Assembly: GCF_026340675.1 (NCBI RefSeq)
Contig: NZ_JAPEOX010000002.1
Span: 744,001 to 808,000, forward strand
Direction: 5' to 3'
DNA length: 64,000 nt
Source: Streptomyces sp. NBC_01264
GTDB lineage: Bacteria; Actinomycetota; Actinomycetes; Streptomycetales; Streptomycetaceae
The stretch's first letter is position 1; every line of letters begins with the position of its first letter. Shown here piece by piece: positions 9,288 through 17,146 of the stretch. The position numbers and the translations under genes were made by a program. The notes under the pieces were generated by a model. That model did no database searches. It was not told where the DNA came from and worked only from the letters and a program-made list of their open reading frames with translations.

Positions 9288-10219
9288 GCCGAGTCACCTC
9301 GCTTTCCGATCCGGGTGACGACGTAGGAGAGGGTGCCGGCGACGAGGGCCACGATGAGCGAGGCGGCGGAGGCGAGGCCGTAGTCGTGCCGTTCGAAGGC
9401 CGCCTTGTAGATGAACATCATCGGGGACCAGTCCGAGCCCATCGAGCCGGCCCGCTTCGAGAGGAGCATCGGTTCACCGAAGATCTGGACCACGCCGACA
9501 CAGGTGAACAGCAGGGTGAGGAAGACGGCGGAGCGGATCATCGGCAGTTTGATCCGCAGCGCGATGCGCAGTTCACCGGCGCCGTCCATGACGCCCGCTT
9601 CGATGACCTCGCGGGGCACGGCCTGGAGCGCGGCGAAGAAGATGATCATGTTGTAGCCGATCCACTGCCAGGCCGCGACGTTCACCAGCGAGGGCAGGAC
9701 GCTGCCGGGTGCGAAGAAGTCCCACTGGCCGCCCGCCGCCTCGATCCAGTCCAGGACCGGGCTCAGGCCGGGGGTGTAGAGGTAGGTCCAGATGATCGCC
9801 GCGACCAGTCCGGGGACCGCGTGCGGCATGAAGACGGCGAACTGGACGAGGCGCTTGGCCTTGGCCGCGGCCGAGTCGACGAGCAGGGCCAGGACGAGGG
9901 CCGAGCCGATCATCACCGGGATGTAGACGGCGCAGTACGCGGCCACGTGCAGGAAGGAGGAGGTGAAACCGTGGTCGCCGAGCGCCTTGGTGTAGTTTCC
10001 GAGCCCGCTGAAGACCCGCTCGGTGCCGCCGAATCCGAGACCGGAGGACTGCTCGGTGAACAGGCTCATCCAGAGCGCGTACGCGACGGGCAGGATCAGG
10101 ACCGCGGTGAAGAGCAGGAAGAACGGGCCGAGGAAGACGAGCACCGCCCTGCCCTGGCCTGGCCGGCGCCCGGGCGCGGGCGCGGTGCCGCGGGCTGAAC
10201 GAGTGAGTGGTGCTGCCAC
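9284..10219 (-). CDS. Carbohydrate ABC transporter permease (MalF/UgpA type)
   Basis: The 311-residue partner permease has a hydrophobic first helix (VFLGPFFLLFTAVLILPVAY), several further helices and a degenerate EAA loop (EAGVMDGAGELRIALRI). GTG at 10219 is supported by AAGGAG five bases upstream. It overlaps the second permease gene by ATGA. With the binding protein encoded upstream it forms a sugar importer. The substrate is probably a fucosylated oligosaccharide, judged only from the neighbouring fucosidase. Confidence 0.92.
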   Translation of the reverse strand: MAAPLTRSARGTAPAPGRRPGQGRAVLVFLGPFFLLFTAVLILPVAYALWMSLFTEQSSGLGFGGTERVFSGLGNYTKALGDHGFTSSFLHVAAYCAVYIPVMIGSALVLALLVDSAAAKAKRLVQFAVFMPHAVPGLVAAIIWTYLYTPGLSPVLDWIEAAGGQWDFFAPGSVLPSLVNVAAWQWIGYNMIIFFAALQAVPREVIEAGVMDGAGELRIALRIKLPMIRSAVFLTLLFTCVGVVQIFGEPMLLSKRAGSMGSDWSPMMFIYKAAFERHDYGLASAASLIVALVAGTLSYVVTRIGKRGDSA

Positions 10220-10314
10220 CGGATCTCCTTGGTGGTGCGCTGCGGAGGAGCGGACGGAGAGGCCCTTGGAGGAGAGAGGAAGAGAAGGGAAGGGGAGCGA
10301 AGAGGCGGGGCGGG

Positions 10315-10350
10315 GCGGGGCCCGGGCGCCGGGAAGGCTTCGGGCCCCGC
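10315..10350 (-). terminator. Hairpin between the binding-protein and permease genes
   Basis: GCGGGGCCCG and CGGGCCCCGC form a perfect 10-bp stem with a 16-base loop, starting eight bases after the binding-protein stop. There is no T-run. In binding-protein operons a hairpin here commonly gives partial termination or protects the 3' end, which yields more binding protein than permease. That is the most likely role. Confidence 0.6.
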
Positions 10351-10357
10351 GCGGCGC

Positions 10358-11668
10358 CTACTTCGCGAGGTTGAGCCCGCGGCCCTTGATGGCCGCCTCG
10401 GCTGCCGTCTGGCCGGCCGCGAGTCCGTCGGCCAGGGTGCCCTTGAGCCCGGCGTCCTGGATGGCGGTGTTGGTGGCCGTCTGCACCGGTCCCCAGACCC
10501 AGCCCGGGACGATGGTGTCGACCTGCGCGCCGGCGATCTCGTAGACCTTGTCGCCGCCGAAGAAGCCCTTGTCGTCGAAGGCCGCGGCGGCGATCGGACG
10601 GAGCTCGGGGCTGGCGGGCAGGCTACTGCTCGGCGCCTTCAGGCTGCTGAGGCGGGCCTTGACGCCTTCGGGGCTGGTGGCCGCCCAAGTGGCGAACTCG
10701 GCCGCTTCCTTGACGTGCTTGCTGCCCTTGGTGACGGCGTAGCTGGTGCCGCCGAACATGCCGCTCGCCGGGGTGCCCCAGTGCGGCAGCGGGGCGACGC
10801 CCCACTTGCCGGCGTCCTTGGCCAGGGTGGTCATCGTGCCGCCGGCGCTCCACGAGGCGCCGATGAAGCTGGCCATGGCCCCGTCGGCCTTGGCCTTCGC
10901 GAACTCCGGGCCGTTGATCTTCAGGTTCATCACCAGGTCGTCCTTGACCAGGCCCTGCCAGTACGCGGCCACCTTCTGGGAAGGGGCGTCGTTGATGTTG
11001 ACCTTCCAGCCGTCACCCTCGGTGCCGTACCACTTGGCACCGGCCTGCCAGGAGAGCGCCGCGAGCAGGGGCGCGTCGTCGTTGCCCCAGCCGCCTATGC
11101 GCACGTTCTTGTCGGAGGCCTTGATCTTCTCGGCGGCCGCCTTGTACTCGTCCCAGGTCTTGGGGACTTCGACGCCCGCGTTCTTGAAGAGGTCCTTGCG
11201 GTAGTAGAGGAGGTTGGGCGTGGCGTCGTACGGCACGGCCCAGGTCTTGCCGCCGAGGGTCACCCGGTCCTGGACGCCCTGGGGGAACTTCGCCTTCACG
11301 GTGGCGCCGGCCGGGGCGGTGATGTCCGCCAGGTATCCCTGGCTGACGAACTCGGGAAGCGTCGGGTACTCGATGCCCGCGACGTCGGGAGCGTTTCCGG
11401 CCTTGATCGCGTTGCTGATCTTGGCGTACCCGTCCGGTCCGCCGGTGATGGCCGAGAAGGTGACCTTGATGTTCGGGTGCGACGCGTTGAAGGCGTCCAC
11501 CGCCTGCTGGGCTCCACCGGCCCAGCCCCAATAGGTCAGGTTGACCGGCTCTTTGGGGGCGGCGTCGGTCTTGGACGCGGCGCCCTCGCTCCCACCGCAG
11601 GCAGTGGCGAACAGGGCCAGCGAGAAGGCGGCGAGGGCGGCGCGAGAGGTACGGGAAGTGAGCTTCAC
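10358..11668 (-). CDS. Sugar ABC transporter substrate-binding lipoprotein
   Basis: The 436-residue extracellular solute-binding protein (family 1) has a lipoprotein signal peptide ending FATAC, with Cys24 as the predicted lipidation site. The mature part has typical features such as NLTYWGWAGGAQQAVDAF, NAIKAGNAPDVAGIEYP and AVPYDATPNLLYYRKDLF. GTG at 11668 is supported by GAGGAG seven bases upstream. It is the first gene of the importer operon; a hairpin separates it from the permeases. Upstream repeats resembling those in front of the regulator gene suggest control by that regulator. Confidence 0.93.
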   Translation of the reverse strand: MKLTSRTSRAALAAFSLALFATACGGSEGAASKTDAAPKEPVNLTYWGWAGGAQQAVDAFNASHPNIKVTFSAITGGPDGYAKISNAIKAGNAPDVAGIEYPTLPEFVSQGYLADITAPAGATVKAKFPQGVQDRVTLGGKTWAVPYDATPNLLYYRKDLFKNAGVEVPKTWDEYKAAAEKIKASDKNVRIGGWGNDDAPLLAALSWQAGAKWYGTEGDGWKVNINDAPSQKVAAYWQGLVKDDLVMNLKINGPEFAKAKADGAMASFIGASWSAGGTMTTLAKDAGKWGVAPLPHWGTPASGMFGGTSYAVTKGSKHVKEAAEFATWAATSPEGVKARLSSLKAPSSSLPASPELRPIAAAAFDDKGFFGGDKVYEIAGAQVDTIVPGWVWGPVQTATNTAIQDAGLKGTLADGLAAGQTAAEAAIKGRGLNLAK

Positions 11669-11740
11669 TGCTCTGCTCCTCAGGTGCGAGCCGGCGATGC
11701 GGCGAGGTGATGCACATCATTCGGCCAGAGGAGAAGGGAG

Positions 11741-11771
11741 TCAATAGAAAAAGAAACTTTGAGAAAGAAAA
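11741..11771 (-). promoter_or_regulatory. Candidate operator upstream of the importer operon
   Basis: This short, locally AT-rich stretch reads, on the minus strand, CTTTCTCAAAGTTTC followed by TTTTTC. It shares the AAGTTTC core and the flanking CTTTC-type elements with the repeats in front of the regulator gene at 12969-13004. It lies about 75-100 bases upstream of the binding-protein start, just inside the end of the regulator gene. A common regulator binding both sites would explain the resemblance. Confidence 0.5.
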
Positions 11772-11783
11772 GCGAAGTAACGG

Positions 11784-12920
11784 TTAGGCCTCGCTGGACG
11801 CGCGCACCCGGAGTTCGGGCAGGATCGCGATCCGCCGTCTCGGCCGGCCCGGCTCGCGCAGCCTTCGTACGAGCAACTCCACGCCCGTGACGCCCACTTC
11901 ATGCTTCGAGGGCGCCACCGCGCTCAGCGGCAGGTCCGCCAGGGAGGCCACCTCGTCGTCGTACGAGACCAGCGCGACATCGCCCGGCACGGACAGCGAA
12001 GCCCCGCGCAGCCGCTGCATCAGCACCATGGCCTCGTGGTCGGGATGGACCAGGGCCGCGTCGACGCGCCCCTCCCGGACCGCTTCCACGAAGGAGGCCA
12101 TCACCTCTTCGTAGGCCGCCTCGCCCGCACTGCGCTCCGCGAGGTCGAGGAAGAGCGCATGCTCCGCGACATCCGGGCCCGCCTCGACCATCGCGGCGTC
12201 GTAGCCCTTCTTGATCCAGGGCGCGGTGGGGGTCCCGCCCCGCATCACGAGGGCGATCCTGCCGCGCCCCGTGTCCAGGAGGTGGCGCACCGCCAGCCTG
12301 GCTCCGTACCCGTGGTCCGTGCCGACGTGCTCGGCCGCGGAGGCCTGCTGTTCGGGGCGGCGCTCGATCAGGACGACGGGCACGCCGAGCTCCTCGTACC
12401 ACTGGCCGCCCGGTTTGCCGTCGCCGGCGGAGGGCGCGAGCAGCAGACCGTCGACGCCGTCCGCGACCATCCGCGCGGCCTGCGCCTTCTCGGTGTCCAC
12501 GTCATACGTGGACACCGCGAGGGTCAGCCGCACCCCGAGGGCGTCCGCCGCTTCCCGGGCGCCCTTGATCACCTCGGGGTAGTAGTAGGCGGAGGACGGC
12601 ACGATCAGCCCGAGGACCAGCGGCCGGGCGGCCCCGGCCCCGCCCGCGGCGGCCCCGGCCCCGCCCGCGGCGGCGACGGCGCCCGAGGACGAGCGGGCCG
12701 CCGCCGGGGCGGCGGTCACGGGTGCGGTCTCCGCCCAGTCCTCCGGCAGCATCGCGCCGCCGTGCACCCGGGCCAGCAGGCCGCGCTCGGCCAGGACTTC
12801 GACGTCCTTGCGCACGGTCACCACGGACACGCCGAGCTCCGCCGCGAAGTCCGTGACGCGCATCGATCCCGCCTCGCGGACCCGTCGCAGGATCGCCTGC
12901 TGTCGTTCCTCTGCGTGCAC
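11784..12920 (-). CDS. DeoR/LacI hybrid transcriptional regulator of the sugar locus
   Basis: The protein has 378 residues. The N-terminus (1-58) is a DeoR-type winged helix (ERQQAILRRVREAGSMRV, VVTVRKDVEVLAERGLLARV). Residues about 95-375 are a LacI/periplasmic-binding-type sensor domain (LVLGLIVPSSAYYYPEVIKG, VVLIERRPEQ, DVALVSYDDEVASLADLP). A Gly/Ala linker between them is encoded by two identical 21-bp units (12631-12651 and 12652-12672), a recent duplication. GTG at 12920 has GAGGGGAG upstream. It precedes the importer operon in the same orientation and is the obvious candidate repressor, released by an imported sugar. Confidence 0.9.
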   Translation of the reverse strand: MHAEERQQAILRRVREAGSMRVTDFAAELGVSVVTVRKDVEVLAERGLLARVHGGAMLPEDWAETAPVTAAPAAARSSSGAVAAAGGAGAAAGGAGAARPLVLGLIVPSSAYYYPEVIKGAREAADALGVRLTLAVSTYDVDTEKAQAARMVADGVDGLLLAPSAGDGKPGGQWYEELGVPVVLIERRPEQQASAAEHVGTDHGYGARLAVRHLLDTGRGRIALVMRGGTPTAPWIKKGYDAAMVEAGPDVAEHALFLDLAERSAGEAAYEEVMASFVEAVREGRVDAALVHPDHEAMVLMQRLRGASLSVPGDVALVSYDDEVASLADLPLSAVAPSKHEVGVTGVELLVRRLREPGRPRRRIAILPELRVRASSEA

Positions 12921-12968
12921 GGTGGAGCTCCCCTCGACTGCGTCCCTGGTCGAGGTCAGCGTAGCGCG

Positions 12969-13004
12969 CGAAAGACGAAACTTGCGTTTCCTTTCGAACG
13001 AAAG
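12969..13004 (-). promoter_or_regulatory. Operator repeats upstream of the DeoR/LacI hybrid regulator
   Basis: Three related elements lie together: CGAAAG (12969-12974), the inverted repeat GAAAC-TTGC-GTTTC (12977-12990) and CTTTCG-AA-CGAAAG (12991-13004). They sit 49-84 bases upstream of the GTG start. The AAGTTTC core recurs upstream of the importer operon, which points to autoregulation and a shared regulator. Confidence 0.65.
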
Positions 13005-13151
13005 GATTGCATAGCGCCCCCATGATCACGCACCCCGTGTCGGGGCCGTGCAGGTGATCCACTACCGTCCCGGACGACGACCTTGTCGAACCGACCCGTA
13101 CCCCAGCGACGCAGCCCGACAGAGCGCTCGACCACGACTCCCGGAGAAACG

Positions 13152-13955
13152 ATGCGCCGCCCCTTCACCCTGACCGCCGCCCTCGCCCTCGTGTTGTGCG
13201 CCGGATGCGATCCGGACCTCAGCTCCGGTGGCGCCTCCGGGAAGGCCCCGTCCGCGCCGGTCGCCGACCACGCGGGAACCGTACACACGGCTGCCGCGGC
13301 CACCCGGGCGACGACGGCCCGGACCAGCCAGACCGTGGAGGTCGGGGACGGCGCGAGAGCGTACGTCCTCACCGTCGCCGGCGACTTCGACATGGCCGCG
13401 GACAAGGGCGCGCTGTCGGTCGACTTCCCCGGCGGGGCCATCAGCCACCTCGACGAGGTGTTCGCCGACGGCAACGTCTACGTCCGCGCTTCCGCCGGCC
13501 CGGACAAGGACCCTTGGGGGTCGATCCCCCGGGCCGGGGCAACGGCCCACGCCGCACTGCGGGCACCGCTCAACGACCCGGAGCACGTGCTGGAGCAGGT
13601 CGCGGCGCTCACCGACGTGAGCAAGGGCAACGAGGAGGACCTGGACGGGGTGAAGGCCGTGCACTACTACGGCCTCCTCCCGTACGAAGCCCTCACCTCC
13701 CGGCTGGCGCCGGACGTGGGGCTCACCCTCGACACCCTGCGCACGCAGCTGGGCGGTGCGGTCCCCGTGGCCGCCGAGGTCTGGGTCGACGGCCAGGGCC
13801 GGGTCGTACGGACGCGCATGACGCTCAGCATCGGCAAGGTCCGATCGGTCACGACCGTGGTCTTCACCGAGCTGGGCAAGCCCGTACGGATCGTGGTGCC
13901 CCCCGCCGGGGACATCGTGCCCGCCAGGTCGTCCAGCGGTGTCCTGATCGGCTGA
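13152..13955 (+). CDS. LppX/LprG-like lipoprotein
   Basis: The product is a 267-residue exported protein. The signal peptide MRRPFTLTAALALVLCAGC ends in a slightly atypical lipobox with Cys19. The remainder resembles the actinobacterial LppX/LprAFG fold, with a long antiparallel sheet and alternating charged strands such as VKAVHYYGLLPYEALTSRL, AAEVWVDGQGRVVRTRMTL and TTVVFTELGKPVRIVVPP. ATG at 13152 is chosen because GGAG is five bases upstream and it places the signal peptide at the N-terminus. Related proteins carry lipids or signal at the membrane; the ligand here is unknown. It converges on the RNase H gene. Confidence 0.75.
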   Translation: MRRPFTLTAALALVLCAGCDPDLSSGGASGKAPSAPVADHAGTVHTAAAATRATTARTSQTVEVGDGARAYVLTVAGDFDMAADKGALSVDFPGGAISHLDEVFADGNVYVRASAGPDKDPWGSIPRAGATAHAALRAPLNDPEHVLEQVAALTDVSKGNEEDLDGVKAVHYYGLLPYEALTSRLAPDVGLTLDTLRTQLGGAVPVAAEVWVDGQGRVVRTRMTLSIGKVRSVTTVVFTELGKPVRIVVPPAGDIVPARSSSGVLIG

Positions 13956-13998
13956 CGCGCGACGCCCGGAAGGGCGCCTGCCGATGCTGACGGACGGG

Positions 13999-14733
13999 CT
14001 ATCCGGCGGTGGAGTCGTCTCCGCCGCAGTCGGGGTGGCCCCAGCGCGATCCGAGCTTGCTGATCTTCTCCCCCGCCGCGTACTGCTTCCCGCAGGGGCA
14101 GGTGCCGGGGAACTTGGCCTTGATGGTGACCCCGGCCCGGCCGCCGGCGGTCGCGGTCCTGGCGGCCGTCGCGCTCTTGGCCGACGCGGCTCCGTCGGGA
14201 CGACGGGCGGAGGTGGTGCGCGCCGGGGTGCTGCGGGCGGGCGCCGGGACCGGCATGGACGCGTGGCCCAGCGCGGTTCCGGCCGGCTCCTGGCTCACGG
14301 CCGCGTCGCTGGCCGCCTGGTCGGCGATCGCGTTCAGGTGGTCACCGTCCTCGCGGTGCGCGGGGACGTAGCGGAACTCCACGTCCCGGTCGGTCAGCAG
14401 GGCGTCGATGCTCTCGACGAGCTCGCGGTTGGCCACCGGCTTGCCCGCGGCGGTCTTCCAGCCGTTGCGCTTCCACGCCGGGAGCCACTGCGTCACGGCC
14501 TTCATGGCGTACTGGGAGTCCATCCGCACCTGCACGGCCGTACCGGGGGCCACGGCCTCCAGCAGCCGCTGCAGAGCGGTGAGTTCACCCACGTTGTTGG
14601 TGGCCCGGCCCAGCGGCCCGGCCTCCCAGCGCTCGGGGTGCCCGTGGGCGTCGGCGATGACCCAGGCCCAGGCGGCGGGCCCGGGATTTCCCTTGGCCGC
14701 CCCGTCGCAGGCGGCGATGATGCGATCAGACAT
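13999..14733 (-). CDS. rnhA: Ribonuclease HI with C-terminal Cys-rich domain
   Basis: The 244-residue protein cleaves RNA in RNA-DNA hybrids. The RNase HI domain (1-150) keeps all four metal-binding acids: Asp in AACDGAAKGNPGP, Glu in NNVGELTALQ, Asp in RMDSQYAMKAV and Asp in LNAIADQAAS. A Pro/Ala/Thr linker (about 150-205) leads to a short C-terminal module with TCPCGKQYAAGEKI and WGHPDCGGD. Its three cysteines and one histidine suggest a zinc ribbon. ATG at 14733 fits the domain boundary. It overlaps no neighbour but is only seven bases from the MMPL gene on the same strand. Confidence 0.88.
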   Translation of the reverse strand: MSDRIIAACDGAAKGNPGPAAWAWVIADAHGHPERWEAGPLGRATNNVGELTALQRLLEAVAPGTAVQVRMDSQYAMKAVTQWLPAWKRNGWKTAAGKPVANRELVESIDALLTDRDVEFRYVPAHREDGDHLNAIADQAASDAAVSQEPAGTALGHASMPVPAPARSTPARTTSARRPDGAASAKSATAARTATAGGRAGVTIKAKFPGTCPCGKQYAAGEKISKLGSRWGHPDCGGDDSTAG

Positions 14734-14740
14734 CCCCCGA

Positions 14741-17032
14741 TCATGCCTCACCGCGACCACTGCCCGTACCCGCGCCCGCGCCCGTTCCCGCGCCCGCGCC
14801 CGTTCTCGTTCCCGCCCCCAAAGGTGCGGGCCCCGGCCCCTCCTCGCTGTGCGGCCGCGGCAGGAGCCGGTCCAGGAAGGGCGGCAGCCACCAGTTGGCC
14901 CGGCCCATCAGGAACATCGCCGACGGGACCAGCACCAGCCGCACCACGGTCGCGTCCAGGATCACGCTCACCGCCAGGCCCACCGCGAGCATCTTCACCA
15001 CGACCGTGGGCGAGGCCGCGAAGGACAGGAAGACCGCCGTCATGATGAGCGCCGCACTCGAGATGACCCGGCCGGTGGCCGCCAGGCCCGTACCGACGGC
15101 GAGGGTGTTGTCCCCGGTGCGGTGCCAGGACCCGGCGATGGCGGAGAGCAGGAAGATCTCGTAGTCCATCGACAGTCCGAAGACGATCGCGAACATCATC
15201 ATCGGTACGAACGACTCGATGGGGACCGGCTCCGGCACCCCGATCAGCCCGCTCCCCCAGCCCCACTGGAACACCGCGACGAGGACCCCGTAGGACGCGG
15301 CGGTGGTGAACAGGTTCAGGGCGACCGCCTTGAGCGGGACCACCACGCTGCGGAACACGAGGGTCAGCAGGACGACCGCGGCTGCCAGCACGATGCCGAT
15401 GATGAGCGGCAGCCGGTCCTTGACGGTGTCGCGGAAGTCCAGCTGGCCGGCGGTGGATCCGGTGAGGTAGCCCTCCGCGCCGGTGCCGTCGAGCGCGGAG
15501 GGCAGCGTGGTCCCGGTCAGCGTCGTGAACAGGCTCCCCGTGCCGGCGCTCTGCGGTCCGGTGGCCGGGGTGACGGTGGAGACGAGCAGCCGGCCGTCGG
15601 GGCTGGGTGCGAGCGGGGTGAACCCGGCTATCCCCGCCGTGTCCCGCAGCGCCTCGTCGAGTTCGGCGCCGATCCGGTCGGCCGGGACGGTGGCCCCGTG
15701 GAGGTCGGCGACCAGGACGAAGGGGCCGTTGGCCCCGGGGCCGAAGCCGGGGCCCTCGCCCTCGGCGATCCAGTCGTAGGCCGTGCGCGTGGTGCTGCCC
15801 GCCCGGTCGGCGCCGTCGTCCACGTGGCCCAGGCGCATGGAGAACAGCGGTACGGCGCACAGCGCGAGCAGCAGGGTGCCCGCGGTCAGGAACTTCCACG
15901 GATGCCGTGCCACCAGGGCGGCGTAGCGGTGCCAGCCGTCGTGGGCGCCGGAGGTCTCGGCGACGGGGCGGCGCAGCGCGAAGCGGTCGATCCGGCGTCC
16001 CACCAGGCCCAGGGCGGCCGGCACGAGGGTCAGGGCGGCCGCTCCGGTGACGACCACGACGAGGGTGGCGGCCAGACCCATGCGGCCGATGAAGGTCAGT
16101 CCGCAGGTGTACAGGCTCAGCATGGCGACCGCGACGGTGACGGCGGCCACGACGACGGCGCGCCCGCTCGTGGCGGCGGTACGAGCGGCCGCCTCGACCG
16201 GATCGTGCCCGTCGAGGAGGTCCTGGCGGAAGCGGGTGGTGAGGAAGAGCGCGTAGTCGATGCCGACGCCGAGGCCGATCATGGTGGCCAGGGTGGGGGC
16301 GGCGGTCGCGAAGCTGACGACGCCCGCCACGATGCCGACGATGCCGAGCCCCACGCCGACGCTGACCACCGCGGTCAGCAGCGGCAGCAGGGCCGCGGCG
16401 ACGCTGCCGAAGGCGAGCAGGAGGATCAGCAGGGCCACGAGGACGCCCGCCACCTCCCGGGCCCTGTCGTCGGTGGGCGGCCGGACGACCTGGTTCAGGT
16501 CCCCGCCGTACGCGACCTCCACGCCCGAGGCGCGGACCGCGGCGGTGGCCTTGTCGAGCGTGCCGGTGTAGTCGTGCCCGAGGGTCTTGACCTGCCGGTC
16601 GAAGGACACCGTCGTGTAGGCGGTACGGCCGTCCGCGCTGGTGACGACCGGGGACGCGGCGGTGACGTGGGGCATCCGCGCGAGGTCGGCCGCACTCTCC
16701 TCAACGGCCTGGCGGTGCCCGGCCAGGGAGCCGGAGTCGACGTGGAAGACCACGCGTCCGTTGGGGTCCCCGACCCCGGGGGCGGAGGCGGCCAGCAGAT
16801 CGGCGCCCGTACGGGACTGCGTGCTGGGGAGGCTGATCTCGTCGCTGTACACCGGGGCGGCGAGCCGGCTGCCGGCCATCGCGCCGGCCAGCAGCACGAG
16901 CCAGGCCGCGATCACCCAGACGGGGTGGCGGGCGCAGAAGCCGCCGAGGCGGCCCAGGCGGCCCAGGCCGCTCGTTCGGCTCGTTCGGCTCGTTCGGCTC
17001 GTTCGGCTCGTTCGGCCGAGGGGGGATTGCAC
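14741..17032 (-). CDS. MMPL-family RND transporter
   Basis: The protein has 763 residues and two repeats, each one helix plus a large external loop plus five helices. Typical MMPL motifs are MIGLGVGIDYALFLTTRFR in the first half and FGLSMDYEIFLLSAI in the second, with the helix-4 Asp residues that relay protons. It probably exports a lipid or hydrophobic compound. GTG at 17032 has GGAGG four bases upstream. The N-terminal tail contains (RTS)n encoded by a 9-bp tandem repeat, and the C-terminal tail is a Gly/Thr repeat. It is divergent from a TetR gene, with nested palindromes between them. Confidence 0.9.
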   Translation of the reverse strand: MQSPLGRTSRTSRTSRTSRTSGLGRLGRLGGFCARHPVWVIAAWLVLLAGAMAGSRLAAPVYSDEISLPSTQSRTGADLLAASAPGVGDPNGRVVFHVDSGSLAGHRQAVEESAADLARMPHVTAASPVVTSADGRTAYTTVSFDRQVKTLGHDYTGTLDKATAAVRASGVEVAYGGDLNQVVRPPTDDRAREVAGVLVALLILLLAFGSVAAALLPLLTAVVSVGVGLGIVGIVAGVVSFATAAPTLATMIGLGVGIDYALFLTTRFRQDLLDGHDPVEAAARTAATSGRAVVVAAVTVAVAMLSLYTCGLTFIGRMGLAATLVVVVTGAAALTLVPAALGLVGRRIDRFALRRPVAETSGAHDGWHRYAALVARHPWKFLTAGTLLLALCAVPLFSMRLGHVDDGADRAGSTTRTAYDWIAEGEGPGFGPGANGPFVLVADLHGATVPADRIGAELDEALRDTAGIAGFTPLAPSPDGRLLVSTVTPATGPQSAGTGSLFTTLTGTTLPSALDGTGAEGYLTGSTAGQLDFRDTVKDRLPLIIGIVLAAAVVLLTLVFRSVVVPLKAVALNLFTTAASYGVLVAVFQWGWGSGLIGVPEPVPIESFVPMMMFAIVFGLSMDYEIFLLSAIAGSWHRTGDNTLAVGTGLAATGRVISSAALIMTAVFLSFAASPTVVVKMLAVGLAVSVILDATVVRLVLVPSAMFLMGRANWWLPPFLDRLLPRPHSEEGPGPAPLGAGTRTGAGAGTGAGAGTGSGRGEA
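16971..17015 (-). repeat. Five perfect 9-bp tandem repeats in the MMPL N-terminus
   Basis: CTCGTTCGG is repeated five times without error and in frame. On the minus strand it encodes Thr-Ser-Arg units in the cytoplasmic N-terminal tail. Copy number could vary by slippage without breaking the frame. Confidence 0.9.
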
Positions 17033-17050
17033 GGTGCCTCCAAGAACTGT

Positions 17051-17126
17051 CAGGACTGACACGAGGCACCTTGGCAGAAAATGGCAGGACTGACAATTGT
17101 CACCCCTGACGATTGACAGGGGTGAC
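17051..17126. promoter_or_regulatory. TetR/MMPL divergent operator region with nested palindromes
   Basis: The direct repeat CAGGACTGACA occurs at 17051-17061 and 17085-17095. A perfect 12-bp palindrome TGACAATTGTCA (17091-17102) partly overlaps a longer perfect inverted repeat, GTCACCCCTG (17099-17108) and CAGGGGTGAC (17117-17126) with an 8-base spacer. This arrangement between a TetR gene and an exporter gene is characteristic of a repressor operator. Confidence 0.8.
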
Positions 17127-17140
17127 GCCATTGCTAGGCT
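17113..17140 (+). promoter_or_regulatory. Promoter of the TetR gene, predicted leaderless
   Basis: TTGACA (17113-17118), a 16-base spacer and TAGGCT (17135-17140) make a strong vegetative promoter. The GTG start codon follows after six bases, so transcription should begin at the start codon itself. The -35 box lies inside the inverted repeat, which would allow autorepression. Confidence 0.8.
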
Positions 17141-17146
17141 TCGACG

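Noticed and set aside
13965..13982. GACGCCC/GGGCGCC hairpin between the lipoprotein and RNase H genes
   Set aside because: Seven-bp stem with a mismatch; possible but not distinguishable from background.
14408..17059. Long plus-strand open frame of ~880 codons opposite the MMPL gene
   Set aside because: Its product is Gly/Arg/His-rich with no fold or start signal. It is the usual antisense by-product of high-GC codon use.
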